From positions 1 to 29,829 of the forward strand of contig JABYQS010000335.1 in the NCBI GenBank assembly GCA_022592435.1: DNA of 29,829 nt, read 5' to 3'. A program made the translations under genes and the position numbers. Source of the stretch: Cerioporus squamosus (taxonomy: Eukaryota; Basidiomycota; Agaricomycetes; Polyporales; Polyporaceae). Below are positions 1 to 9,568 of this stretch, piece after piece; positions within the stretch are counted from its first letter, which is position 1, and each line of letters opens with the position of its first letter. Below the pieces are notes generated by a model. That model ran no database searches. It was not told where the DNA came from and saw only the letters and a list, made by a program, of their open reading frames with translations.

Positions 1-215
1 GTGAAGAGAGGAGTAGACAGGGCGTTCAGCGCCTTCGGGCGGTTGAGCGTGATCTGGCCGACGCCGTCCGCGGGGCGCGACGTCAAGATGAACTCGTACT
101 GCGTGGTGGTCATGAAGCGGACGCGGAGGGGTGTGGAGGCCTGGCGGTAAGCACGGAAGCTGCGAAGGCAAGCGGCGGTCGAAGAGGAGGCGGGGCGGCG
201 GAGAGTGGAGAGCAT
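1..215 (-). CDS. Enoyl-CoA hydratase, mitochondrial (5' part, cut by window edge)
   Basis: This is the first 71 codons of a crotonase-superfamily enoyl-CoA hydratase, which adds water to trans-2-enoyl-CoA in mitochondrial beta-oxidation. The minus strand reads from an ATG at 215 through an N-terminus rich in Arg, Ser and Ala and without acidic residues (about residues 1-34), which fits a mitochondrial targeting peptide. It then enters the family N-terminus: YEFILT at residues 40-45 and the strand GQITLNRPKALNALS at about 53-67, typical of ECHS1-type hydratases. The catalytic residues lie outside the window. A second in-frame ATG at 113 would give a protein without the presequence. A TATA-like TATATAAA at 245-238 sits only about 25 nt from the upstream ATG, so the true start is not settled. 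Identity rests on the N-terminal match only. Confidence 0.85.
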   Translation of the reverse strand, partial: MLSTLRRPASSSTAACLRSFRAYRQASTPLRVRFMTTTQYEFILTSRPADGVGQITLNRPKALNALSTPLF

Positions 216-237
216 AACTCAGGAATGCAGGAGATGC

Positions 238-245
238 TTTATATA
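238..245 (-). promoter_or_regulatory. TATA-like box upstream of the enoyl-CoA hydratase gene
   Basis: Minus-strand TATATAAA lies 24-31 nt upstream of the ATG at 215. If used, transcription would begin very near that ATG and might favour the internal ATG at 113. Inferred from sequence and spacing only. Confidence 0.35.
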
Positions 246-812
246 TGCAGAGCTGCCGCGAAGAGATCTGATTAGGACGGATTGTCAGGAGATGGTGAGA
301 GAATGCGAAGTGCTGCGAAGTCAGACGGGACAGGTCACAGCGCGGTCGACGTTCGTGGTCGCAGTCCGAGTGCACGCGTTATATGTATACAGAGTTGATG
401 TCACCTGGTCGTCCGCCGCGGAATCGGCTCGGAAGCCATGTGCTTTTCGTCGCTTGTCCACAAACCATCTCCATCCCGCTCTCTTCCTCCTTCCTGGAAC
501 CCAACTAATGTTCTCTCGGCAGGATCTTGAAGAGTTCTCTGCACGAACCTGCCCTAAGAGCTGTCACGAACTCGACGTCCTGTCTGGGAACCGCTCGTAC
601 CTATTCACCCGCTAGGAACGCTCACATACATTTAGACGTACGCGTCTCGTGGTCATGGTGTAAATCCTTCGCGTCTTCGCGCGTCTTAGCTTCTCCAATC
701 TCAGTACAACAGGCAGAACGCGGTCAATCCGTCTGCATTCCGGTAGGAGAGCTTCGGGTTGACTCATCCACGGCGAGCCTACTGAACTGCTTAGAAACCT
801 ATAGCCACCCAG

Positions 813-992
813 GTGTGTAAGCAGAACACTTCGTTCTTGTCGGCTGACATGTTCGAGAAGACCATTGAGTGTGGCCTCAAGGCAAACTCCATCATTGCAG
901 GTAAGTTCCAAGCGAGCGCCGAGAGAGCATCACATAAATTCGAGCACAGACGTACAACTTCGTGCCAATGACAGCTCTATGCAGGCGTGTAA
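813..992 (+). other. Possible orphan terminal exons in the 216-1136 intergenic region
   Basis: The 921 nt between the hydratase and the PriA-like gene contain no recognisable gene. One stretch looks spliced: an acceptor (CACCCAG) ends at 812, an open 88-nt exon runs 813-900 with G/C-biased third codon positions and includes FEKTIECGLKANS, and a consensus donor GTAAGT starts at 901. Joining to the acceptor TATGCAG ending at 984 gives stop TAA at 990-992 after two codons. I could not find a convincing upstream exon or start in a compatible frame. It may be the tail of an unrecognised small gene, a noncoding transcript or chance. Confidence 0.22.
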
Positions 993-1136
993 ATAACGAG
1001 CGAGAGGATATCCAACCAAGGAGGGGCTGTAAAGTCGTGTGCGTATGACGAGGTAAGTATAGCAAGCAATTACTTGGCAGTCCGAAGTCTGTCCATGCAG
1101 GGCTGGGCGAGTCGTCCGCACGGATTACCCAAGACC

Positions 1137-2235
1137 TCAGTCCTGCTCAAGCATAACAGAGAAGCAAGAGCTGCCGTCCGAAGCATGCGTGTACCCCGCT
1201 GCGCACCGGTTGACAACGCACGCGCCGGAGACACAGGCAACATCGACAACGCCAGGAATCGCGGTGCAATCTGCACCCCGGGGCGAGAACGCGTCGAGCG
1301 GGTTGACGCAGCCACCACCTGTCCAAGTCATACGAAGTTAAACATCAGCAACTCCGGACGACACTCTTCAGTTTCCAGTCTACTCACAGCTCTCCAGGTC
1401 AGACATGGTGTCGATGCACTCCCAAGGGGTGCTCGACGCACCCCGGCGTTCGTATACGGCGCACGCAGTCGTCCCCGCAGGGCACATCGCGCGCTTCCGA
1501 AGCGAGTTCATGGAGCGGCGGCGAGCGGGAGTCACCACGGAGGACGGACACGCATCCGTCGTGCACACCCCATTGCACACCGCTGCAGGGGGCTGGCATA
1601 CGCAAGTTGAGGAAGCACCGCTGCCCGGTTGAGATAGGCTGAACCCGTTGCCGCAGGTGAAGCCACACGGGGAGCTGGTCGAGCACACTGGAACGGCATT
1701 GTCGGGGTAGGTGCAAACTCGCGAGCTTGATGACGAGGTGATCTATCGTGGCGGAATGAGGACGGGCGTATCGTGCCTCGACAGACGTATGCGTACCATG
1801 CTGGTTAATGATGCGACTGTCGCAGCTTGCCCGGCCACGCTGGTCGCCTGGTCGGAACGAAACAGACGATTAGTATGTTGACGTAGGTAATACCGTCGCC
1901 GGACTCACCGCCACAGCGACGACGTTTGTCTGGGCGAACAAAGGAATACCCGATAAGCATAGACAAGTGGCTGCAAGAGACAGTCTGTGTTATTGTCAAT
2001 CCGACGGGAGATGTGGCGTAACTCTCAACGTACTGATTAAACCTATGGTTACGGGGGCGGGGGCGCCGGCCAGAGTCACCTTCAATGGCGCGTTGACAAG
2101 GCTGGCACATGTATCAGTGGTCTCCCGGGCGGCGAGCAGACCGCCCAACGCGCGACTAGAACGAGGGTTGTAGGCGCGAGCATCCACCGAGCTGACGGCT
2201 AACCCCAGGATGGCGAGTATGCTGGATGCGCGCAT
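1137..2235 (-). CDS. priA: PriA-like cysteine-rich secreted protein
   Basis: A complete five-exon gene of 280 residues: exons 2235-2043, 1970-1909, 1847-1797, 1742-1388 and 1318-1137, with introns of 72, 61, 54 and 69 nt, all GT-AG and phase-consistent. The protein starts with a signal peptide (MRASSILAILGLAVSSVDA), followed by a small-residue-rich segment (CLCLSGIPLFAQTNVVAVA) and a Cys-rich C-terminal half with CTYPDN, PCGFTCGNGF, VCNGVC, ECIDTMSDLESCGGC and CVSGACVV. This order matches the Lentinula PriA family of mushrooms, first described from primordia. The molecular function is unknown; a secreted or wall-associated role is inferred from the signal peptide and cysteines. The frame stays open upstream of the chosen ATG, but only this Met starts a plausible signal peptide. 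Confidence 0.88.
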
Positions 2236-2514
2236 TCTGTGTGCCGAACGAAAGTCCGTGCGCGCAGGACAGGAGCGGGAGGAGAGGCTTGAGGGTTGGA
2301 CGGTGAACGAGTGGAACGGCTCAACGACGAAGTGGTCGACGTCAAGGTGGCGGAAGACGACGTCCACGAGTTCGACCTTAATGAGCACCCCTCCTTGCCG
2401 AGCAAAATGCACGGACGCATGCGCTGGTCTAGGCCGCGGCACCAAGCCAATTAAGAGCCACAAGGCACCGGGACACGTTACGACAATTGATCACCCTAAA
2501 CGGGGGTACTCCGC

Positions 2515-2527
2515 CATAGCAAGAGGG
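2515..2527 (+). repeat. Left inverted repeat of the candidate element
   Basis: CATAGCAAGAGGG, the exact reverse complement of 8774-8786. Extending inward gives CATAGCAAGAGGGGGACCC against CATAGCAAGAGGGAGGCCC, 17 of 19 positions identical. Confidence 0.45.
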
Positions 2528-2535
2528 GGACCCAG

Positions 2536-2551
2536 TTAGGTCCGGACCTAA
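2536..2551. repeat. Perfect 16-bp palindrome
   Basis: TTAGGTCCGGACCTAA is a perfect palindrome just inside the left inverted repeat. GGACCTA recurs at about 2568 and 2575, and GGACCT with AGGTCC flank a small palindrome at about 8821-8842 just outside the right repeat. This suggests a repeated short subterminal motif. The rest of 2236-2885 is noncoding; it includes CCCTAACCC-like telomere-type words at about 2585-2606, too short to call. Confidence 0.5.
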
Positions 2552-2885
2552 TTTGTTCCCCCCAGGGACCTAAGGACCTATCTACCCCTAACCCAGGCTA
2601 ACCCTATAGACGCCGGACCGAAAAGGTCCTTTTAGCCACACGTGATGCCGCAGGCGTCCTTCTGGGGATCTTGGGGATCTTGAGGGTTTGTGAGCTGGGA
2701 GGACGTCGACAAGGCCTGCACTGCACACGGGGACTGCACTGCGAGAGACAAGAGGCTAGATACAGTACATATCATATGGTGCAGGAACTACCAAGAATCC
2801 TAGGTACAATCGCGAAACGTACACAATAACCATGCTCCCACTGCGGCGATAAGAGTCCGATATTGTTGCAACGACAACCGCGCAA

Positions 2886-5800
2886 TCAGAACGCCGGCGA
2901 CGAGCTCCCACCCACGCCCGAGCCTGATGCCGGCGCTGGTTCTTGGCAGAGGTAGTTGATGTGGAGGAAGCGGGAACCCTCGTGCTCGAGGACGAGCTCA
3001 GCGGGGCAATCTTCGAGCTCCAAGCCGTCGAACAGTCGAAAGAGAGCCTTGGCTGCGTGCGTCTCGGTGGCCGGGGTGTATTCAAGGCGCGACTGAAGCA
3101 GCGAAGTCAACGCGAGGTACTCCATAGTACGCTCGCTGTCGACATCGCCGTTCTTGACGACACGGTCGTACATCTCCTCGAGTGCAGTGAGGAAGCGGCG
3201 CCCGTTGAACGTCTTGCCATCTTTGAAGATTCCGAGAGGCTGCGGCCACTGCGGCGGATCTTCTTGCGATGGGATGGAGCGCCCGTTGATGGTCCGAGTG
3301 ACTTTCTGCGATGTCGTCCGCGCACCGTCCGAGCATACGCCACGCTTGTGGTTCAGTGGGGAGTTTTCCCCGCCGGGATACATGATCGTCTTGCAGCGCT
3401 TGCATACAGGAGTCCTTTGCTGTACATACGATGTCAGTCAACGCGATGGTCGTGAGTACAAAACGACATACCGAAAGGCCAACGTTCTTGAGCTCCATCC
3501 CTGTCGGATCCACCTTGCGCTCCGCTGGCTTCGGAAGGCGGAGAGGGACCGCGTGACAATGCTGATACCAGAATTTTGTCGTTCCTGATCGCGCTACAGA
3601 GGGAGATTAGCACGAGCGTACCATCAAATCACCGGACTTACACCTGTAATCCCCTTTGCCGACGCGCTGGATGATGGCCAGCTCGACTTCATGGAGCTTG
3701 TCGAGCAGCGCGCGCGGGGTCTTACGCACGAGAGCTTTCCCCTCGGCAGCGTTCTTCTTCTCGACCGCCTGGTTGTACAGCGTTGCGGCAACAACCCAAT
3801 CGCGCGACGACATCTTGAAGGTCGCCCATTGGAGCTCCTTCCGAAGCTCCATGAACAGGAAGAAGGCATCCTTTTCAGGGCGCGTGAAAGCGATGCTGCG
3901 CGGGTCGAGGCCGGTTGCCAGAGAGAACATTTGCTGCGACCTGGTGAGGCCTGTGATTCTGATGATGGGGAGACACGGGGCGTGATAGTTGCCATGGCCG
4001 GCGACAGTCACGCTATCGCTGGCGGCGGGCATGAAGAAGTTTGCGGTTTTCTGTGGATAGCAATCACATTGTTAATGAAGACTAGAGGGATCCTGTCGCG
4101 AATGATTGCTTACCTTGTCCTTCGTAGCGGCTGCTTTACCTTTCGCACTGCCCTCGACAAATAAACGTGGCTTCTTCGCCGCTGGCGGATCCAGCGCAAC
4201 CAATCTGAGATTGGTAAGTAAGGAGCCCTGGTCGCCAGCTTGCGCTGGACTAGCTGAGCCCTCGAGGGCAGTCGCACGCTCAGAAGAGCTGGCGCGACGC
4301 TTCCTCGGAGTAGTAGAAGTCTGTGAACAACATGTGAGCAGGATGCAATGGTCAGAAGAGACCATGCGGACTTACCAGGCGTAGGAGCTTAGTTGCATCA
4401 GGGAGATCGTCGATGTCGTCGCTTAGGTCGATGACGTTGGCCGCAGGAAGCTCGAGGACGATGAGATCACAAGGTGTGGGGAGGCCGACAGGTTCGATTG
4501 CGCGCTCCTTGCCCTGCTGGGATACTATGGTAGGCGAGGTGGAGGGAAGTGACGGCGCGGAGACAACGTGAGAACCCGGAAGCTGCGACTTGATTGGAGA
4601 TTGGGGCTTCGGTGGGGAGGAGACGCTGCTAGGCGGCATGTCAGAAGGGGTTGCGGAGACTTCCTTGGACGAGTGAGCATACGACGGAAGGAGGTTAGCG
4701 AGCTTTGGGTCAATGCCCAGCTCGTCCAAGATGCTCGTGGCATCGACGTGCGACGAGAGGTCGAGGAGCTCTTCCTCAGGCTCCTGCTTGACGAACGTGT
4801 AGTGAGCCGCCGCGGCTGCCGTCATCTTCATCAATCCGAACGTCTCCCCACTTGGTGCGGGCTCGAGAATGGGGAGCGGCAGCATACCGGCTGGCACGCC
4901 ATGGGTCTTCTGTAGATCAATGAGAATATCGTTCCACTCGTTCGCGAGGAAGTTGACGAGCCGGATGTGGTGGGATCCAAAAGTAGACTCGACGAAAGGA
5001 GAGGGTGCACCGGAGGCAAGCTCGATGCGGGTGTTGCGGCGTAAAACAAAGTCGTGAGCGAGGTACGTCAGCGCCTCGATGCCGCTGGCGAAGGACCGTT
5101 GCAGTCCATTCCAGCCCTTATGTGATGCCTCGATGCGGCTCCCGTCTGAAGGCACGTCGTCCCGAGGCCGTGCGAGACAGCCCTTCTTGACGTGGGCGAG
5201 TTGATCAGCGTGTACCTGACAAATCTACGGTGAGTGGACAGACAAGGCATTCAAAGCGGTGTGATGACGGACGTACCTTCTCTGCAGCGGCTGACCACAC
5301 GGTGCCATCTTTGACCCACTTCTCATAAGCGGCTACGAGCCGCCGCTCCTGCTCCTCCTGGCTCCAATATCTCGCAGGGTTCCCATCGCTTGCTTTCGCC
5401 TTGAGGATCGCATCGGTGATATCCTGTGCCACTTCAGAGCGGCGAGGGTTCTTCATGCCCCCCAGAATGCAGGCTAGATAACTAGGTAACAAATGATTAG
5501 CACATCGCACAAGGTGTATGATGAGAAGACGAACCGTTGGATGAAGTGCCACACGTCGAGCACAACGGCAATGTCGGGGAAGACCTTCAAGATCGCGGAC
5601 TTGACATGGCAGCAGTTGTCAACGACGGCTATTTCTGGCTCAGCGAAGCCAAGCAGAAGGAGCCGTCGTCGCAGTCCCTCTAACTGTTCCTCCGTCTCGA
5701 TGTTCCCCTGGGTTGGACACCAGCGCTGTGGAACTACAGTGAGCAACCAGCGACGAATCAAACAGGGAATGTCACTGAAGACTTACCCAAGAAACGATGA

Positions 5801-7190
5801 TGCCCTTCTCATTCACGACCGTCTGCAAGCCTCCCGTGTACACCTTGGAATGCGTCTTGTCCTTGTCGACGACCGTGGCCTTCCCAGCTGAGCGGAATGT
5901 TGCGTCGAGCGAGATGGTAACGGCTGAGAAGAGGATCACCGTGGGAATGAGGACCGTGTCGATTAGCACTGGCAGATGGCAGCGTGAGAAAGCCCGACTA
6001 TGTACTCACCTCCCTTTGTTCGCAGACTCTCTTCTGACTCGCCCTTCCTCGTCTTCTCAGCATACTTGTTGAACACGTCGCCAGTCAAGTCATCCGAGAT
6101 AGAGCGGCAGTCGTAACCGCTGTTGTGCAAGCCCGACGTCTGCGGCTTTGGGAAGACCTGAAGACCGGCCTTGAACTTGTGAAGCGACATCTGGCGCGAA
6201 CGGCTCTTGTATGCGCGCAGGTAGTCGGCATGGCACTTGTGATACTCAAGGAGATGCAATTCTGCGAACGCGTCCCGGCTCGAGGTAAGTCTGGAACCAT
6301 GGACACTACTCGGTACCACTCACGACGGATGTGTTCAGCGAATCCAGCCGCCGTCTCTGACGGCCGAACCTCGATGAGCAAGTTGAACAGTTCGGACGTT
6401 AAGGCGCTCTTCTTCAAGAAGATGGGTATTCCCTCTGACGGTGACCGTAACGGTAAGTACACTCCCATGCCATAGTAGATGGTTAACACTCACTCGGAAT
6501 CTCCCAATGCTCACGGTTCTCCCAGAAAGCACAGTTCGTAGTCAAGAAGGAGTACTTCTCGTCACCCTCGGATTTCGAACCCCCCTTCCCGTACAGCTTC
6601 CGGCACGGATTGCAGCGCAATTGAAACCCGATAGCCGTCTCTTCGCGTGCAATCCCGTGCACCTCCCTGTGGCCAGTCGGCGACCATCCGTACCAAGTAA
6701 CATCGTTCGAACCACACCGGGGGCACTCCGCGAGCTCAGGGAAGTAGAGCGGGTGTACAACAGTGACGGGCTTCAAACAAGCCGTGTCGGGGACGATCTC
6801 CGGGGCAGCCGAACGGCGTTGAATATGGGAGTACGAGGGTGGCTCGAAACGCGGGCCCAACAAAGGAATCCGGGGACTCAACGTGACAGGTGGGGCGCCC
6901 TTCGTGGTTGCACGCGTGTGCTTCGAGAGAAAGTTGACGTATTCGCACTGATGGGCCTCAAGCTCGAGCTGTGGGCGATACTTGGACTGGTTCTTGCGGT
7001 GGGCTTCCCAGGACTTGACGCGGCCTTCAACCTGTACAATGGTGAGTTGGCGAGCTGTGCCGTGTTCGTCACGGCTGATGGTACTAACCGAATTGTCCCA
7101 GTCGGTTGCCATCTTCTTGCATTCGGCCGCGGTATTGCCGACTGCGTTTACGCACAGAGTGCGTATGACATCGGGCTCGAACACCGACAT
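2886..7190 (-). CDS. Intron-rich DDE/RNase-H-like transposase-derived protein with N-terminal Cys pairs
   Basis: An intact 1230-residue protein in 12 exons: 7190-7089, 7031-6494, 6434-6324, 6261-6010, 5968-5787, 5725-5535, 5481-5277, 5215-4376, 4320-4114, 4050-3642, 3593-3472 and 3419-2886; every junction is GT-AG and keeps frame. Two CxxC pairs (about 137/140 and 174/177) resemble a zinc ribbon. A transposase-like core follows: Asp in SLDATF (~356), Asp in VVDNCCHV (~431), Asp and His in VLDVWHF (~452, 455) and Glu in GSRIEASHKGW (~556). This spacing recalls the D-D-E of ISL3/MULE-type transposases. After it come a Ser/Pro-rich linker, a Lys-rich stretch (~808-876), a conserved-looking block (RSIAFTRPEKDAFFLFMELR) and a C-terminal CKRC motif followed by MYPGGENSPLNHKRG. 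I recall a similar multi-copy family in Agaricomycetes but cannot name it reliably. Intron 1 is 57 nt and also readable through; intron 4 has an alternative acceptor removing 15 residues. Function, active or domesticated, is unknown. Confidence 0.75.
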
Positions 7191-7259
7191 GGTGGGGAGT
7201 GGGGGAAGAGAGGGGGAGGGATAGGGGTGCAGTTCCGCCGCGACGGCCTCTGCGCCCTC

Positions 7260-7268
7260 TCCATATAT
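7260..7268 (-). promoter_or_regulatory. Weak TATA-like site upstream of the DDE-like gene
   Basis: Minus-strand CATATATGG lies about 70-80 nt upstream of the ATG at 7190. Spacing resembles that of the TATA sites of the GMC, thioesterase and ABC genes here. A second ATATAT lies near 7311-7316. Weak evidence. Confidence 0.25.
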
Positions 7269-7512
7269 GTCCACTCCGCCGCCCGCCGCCTAACGACTTC
7301 TGGTGTACGCGATATATGCGCGATGTTGTTCGCCGTGTTTTGAAGGAGCCTGAGCTTGCCATTTGGCAGTCGCATTTCCACTTATGGTCGCATGTACTTA
7401 GCGAGACATCTCCATGTTCACGGTCAGGGTCTCCCTGACTTGGTCGTTGCTCCCATCCATCTACTGTACATTCTCCACTGTGTCGTACTCAATACATGTC
7501 AAGCATTGTAAG

Positions 7513-8243
7513 CTACAGGACAGATACATGGTGTAGAGTAGCCTGAAGGGTGCGAGGCCTGGGCGCACTTCCGATGTACTTGTAGAAATACTCGAAAGCG
7601 AATCCGACGCGTACGGCATCCCCGAAGGGTACGTCTAAAATAGATGCGGGGACCTTGCGTTTCCCGCTCTTGTTGTAAAAAGGCAACGTGGAATCGATTG
7701 TCTGTGGAAGGTATCAGCGCAAGCTCAAGGAGCAAACACATGAATACGCACCTGGCCACGGGGAGGCTGCCATTTAAGCTGCAGACGCACTGACCCATCT
7801 TCAGGCGACTGGTGAATCACCTCTGAAAGGTCCACCTCTGCTGAAGGGATGCTCCGCGCTATAGCGTGCACAGCCGGAAGAAGCTGATCCCAATATATGC
7901 GGGAAATGTGGTCGCCGCGGCGTCGTACCACAAGCCAAAAGGAAACAAGTTCCTCCGATGCCGTGTCTTCGAAGAAGGTGCGGCCGAGTGCAGTAGCGAA
8001 GCACTCGAAGGGAGAAATCTGGCCCTCCAACTCCCACAAGATGGGTTGCGTCGGTGGGGCGGTGGGGCGGTCAGGATGAGGTTGGAGACAGCAGATCCAG
8101 CGAACTTCGCCGGTCTCGAGGACATAGCCGGAAACAGTGAATTGCACTGCAAGGCTACTGTATGTCGCGCACATCATGGAGAGCGGCGCGACGATGATGT
8201 GTTCGGCATTGTCGATAGTCAAGAACTCGGGTTGGGTCGACAT
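7513..8243 (-). CDS. Hypothetical protein beside the DDE-like gene
   Basis: A 226-residue protein in two exons (8243-7752 and 7701-7513) joined across a 50-nt GT-AG intron at phase 0. I do not recognise a family. It has no signal peptide or obvious membrane span and is mixed alpha/beta in character, with Trp-rich strands such as EVRWICCLQPHPD and LVSFWLVVRRRGDHISRIYW, a Pro/Thr loop (PTAPPTQPILW) and a C-terminal aromatic segment (FAFEYFYKYIG). It lies 322 nt downstream of and codirectional with nothing on its 5' side; the DDE-like gene starts 323 nt beyond its stop on the same strand. Both genes fall within the proposed repeat-bounded block, so it could be an accessory or captured gene, or an ordinary neighbour. 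The start is the first ATG of the open frame. Confidence 0.6.
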
Positions 8244-8741
8244 GATGTTCGCGCGCGAAGGATTGACCTCCTATACGGAGGGGCAGCTGGCGAAATGCTT
8301 CCGCCTCTATTACCTATAATAGGACATCGAGGCTAGTACTTACAAAGGCTGGCTCGGGTGAGCATGGCTACTGCTAAGTACTGTCGGACGAAGACACTGG
8401 GAGGATCTCCGAGGGACGGACGCGAGCCGCGTGAGACGTCCACAACGTAGAAGCTAGAAGCGATGTCAAGTATAAACAAAGTTGCTCACACAATACACAA
8501 CTCGCCGTAGCCGAAGCGTAGGGGTCCGCATATGGAAGTTGTGTGCGCGAGCATTCTGGCGGGCGTGTTCCGTATGTCTCGAGCCTGTATATAGGTCGAT
8601 AAGCGGTATGAGCGATGGAAGCACTGTGGAGTGGTGCTTACCAGACGTAGTGAAGGTCCTCGAGAGACGGGAGTGGCGGTAAGCGCTACCTAGCCATGGC
8701 GCACCCTGGGTAGGTTTCTGGAAAGCTCGCCGGGACACCCT

Positions 8742-8771
8742 GGGCCGCTGCGCGGCCCGCCTGCGGCGGGC
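8742..8771. repeat. Two overlapping GC hairpins next to the right inverted repeat
   Basis: GGGCCGC-TGC-GCGGCCC (8742-8758) and GCCCGCC-TGC-GGCGGGC (8755-8771) are both 7-bp perfect stems with a TGC loop. They share GCCC, so only one can fold at a time. They abut the right inverted repeat of the candidate element. Confidence 0.6.
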
Positions 8772-8773
8772 CT

Positions 8774-8786
8774 CCCTCTTGCTATG
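8774..8786 (-). repeat. Right inverted repeat of the candidate element
   Basis: CCCTCTTGCTATG on the plus strand is the exact complement of 2515-2527. The direct repeat CCTAAACGG follows at 8797-8805. From 8806 to 9265 I see no gene. Confidence 0.45.
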
Positions 8787-9265
8787 ACCTATTTTTCCTA
8801 AACGGTGATAGCGTACAAGGACCTGTACTTAAGTAGGTCCGTTGTGCTTGAAGTTGTCCGACAGATCGACCTGAATATCTACGACTCTACTTGACATCTG
8901 AATTCCGAGTACAATTGTCGCTTGGTGAGGCTTCTGTGCTCTGAAGAACAGTGAACACAACAACTCACCGGATGCCGAAGCGCTGACCGTCGCGATCGAT
9001 CACAGTGCGGGGTAGCACTGGCCCCTGGGTTGTACGGTTGTACTTTCTTGCGTGAGGAGACAGGGGTTCGAGGAGAAATAAGTAGGGAGAAACGGACAGA
9101 GATTAGCTACCAGTCTTCAACCGGTATGCACCAAGTATACACGAGTACAATCAGTAAGTTATCAGTACGTAGTCTTGAGTCTCTTGCCTGTGTATCAGGG
9201 CCAGTAGTATGAAGTTAGGAAGTTCAAGAAGATCGTTCACGAACGCTGGACCAACATGGGCGCCT

Positions 9266-9338
9266 GAAAGTCGTGGTCTCGTACCCAGACGTGCGAGTTA
9301 GAAGTCGCACTGCGTCTGGGTACGAGGCCAGAAAGTCG
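9266..9338. mobile_element. 57-bp palindromic MITE-like insertion with 8-bp target duplication
   Basis: The direct repeats GAAAGTCG (9266-9273 and 9331-9338) exactly abut a 57-bp palindrome (9274-9330). Its ends are TGGTCTCGTACCCAGACG and, reverse-complemented, TGGCCTCGTACCCAGACG, 17 of 18 identical. The stem continues inward through TGCGA/TCGCA with a 3-nt bulge. An 8-bp duplication is typical of hAT-like insertions. The element encodes nothing, so it would need a transposase from elsewhere. Confidence 0.75.
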
Positions 9339-9384
9339 GTACCTCCTCGCATCCAATATGGGCAATTATTATTTGGTCATCACT

Positions 9385-9419
9385 AGAACTTACTCAGTCA
9401 GTTACTGTAAGTAAGTTCT
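9385..9419. repeat. Second AT-rich hairpin
   Basis: AGAACTTACT (9385-9394) pairs perfectly with AGTAAGTTCT (9410-9419), and CAGT pairs with ACTG in the loop. No flanking duplication was seen. It may be another palindromic element or a structured transcript. Confidence 0.55.
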
Positions 9420-9568
9420 GAGCCTTCAATATAGTACGCTTCATTGCCGACTGTGCTGTGAACGTTCCTCCCGCCCATCCAACTGGTAAGTAACTCAACA
9501 TTACGCGGGTTTGTGTGTAATCGCTACTTCCCAGCTCACCCTGGCAGCTCACCAATTGCTCCCTGTAG

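Larger units (their letters stand above)
2495..8805. mobile_element. Candidate 6.3-kb DNA transposon or domesticated remnant
   Basis: A proposed element bounded by the 9-bp direct repeat CCTAAACGG (2495-2503 and 8797-8805). Just inside lie inverted repeats: CATAGCAAGAGGG at 2515-2527 and its exact complement at 8774-8786, extending to 17 of 19 matches. A 9-bp duplication is usual for MULE-type elements. The block encloses the DDE-like gene (2886-7190) and a 226-residue gene (7513-8243), both on the minus strand. Against the model: 11 nt on the left and 10 nt on the right separate the direct repeats from the inverted repeats and do not match each other, and inverted 13-mers occur by chance in a window this size. 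The boundaries are a hypothesis. Confidence 0.4.

Noticed and set aside
2585..2606. CCCTAACCC-like words suggesting an interstitial telomere
   Set aside because: Only about two imperfect units; too short to separate from chance.
8466..8738. Minus-strand 90-codon frame upstream of the 226-residue gene
   Set aside because: It runs into the GC hairpins, has no recognised motif and shows no splice link to the next gene.
9055..9075. GGGTTCGAGG as a possible tRNA B box
   Set aside because: No matching A box, anticodon arm or acceptor stem could be formed around it.
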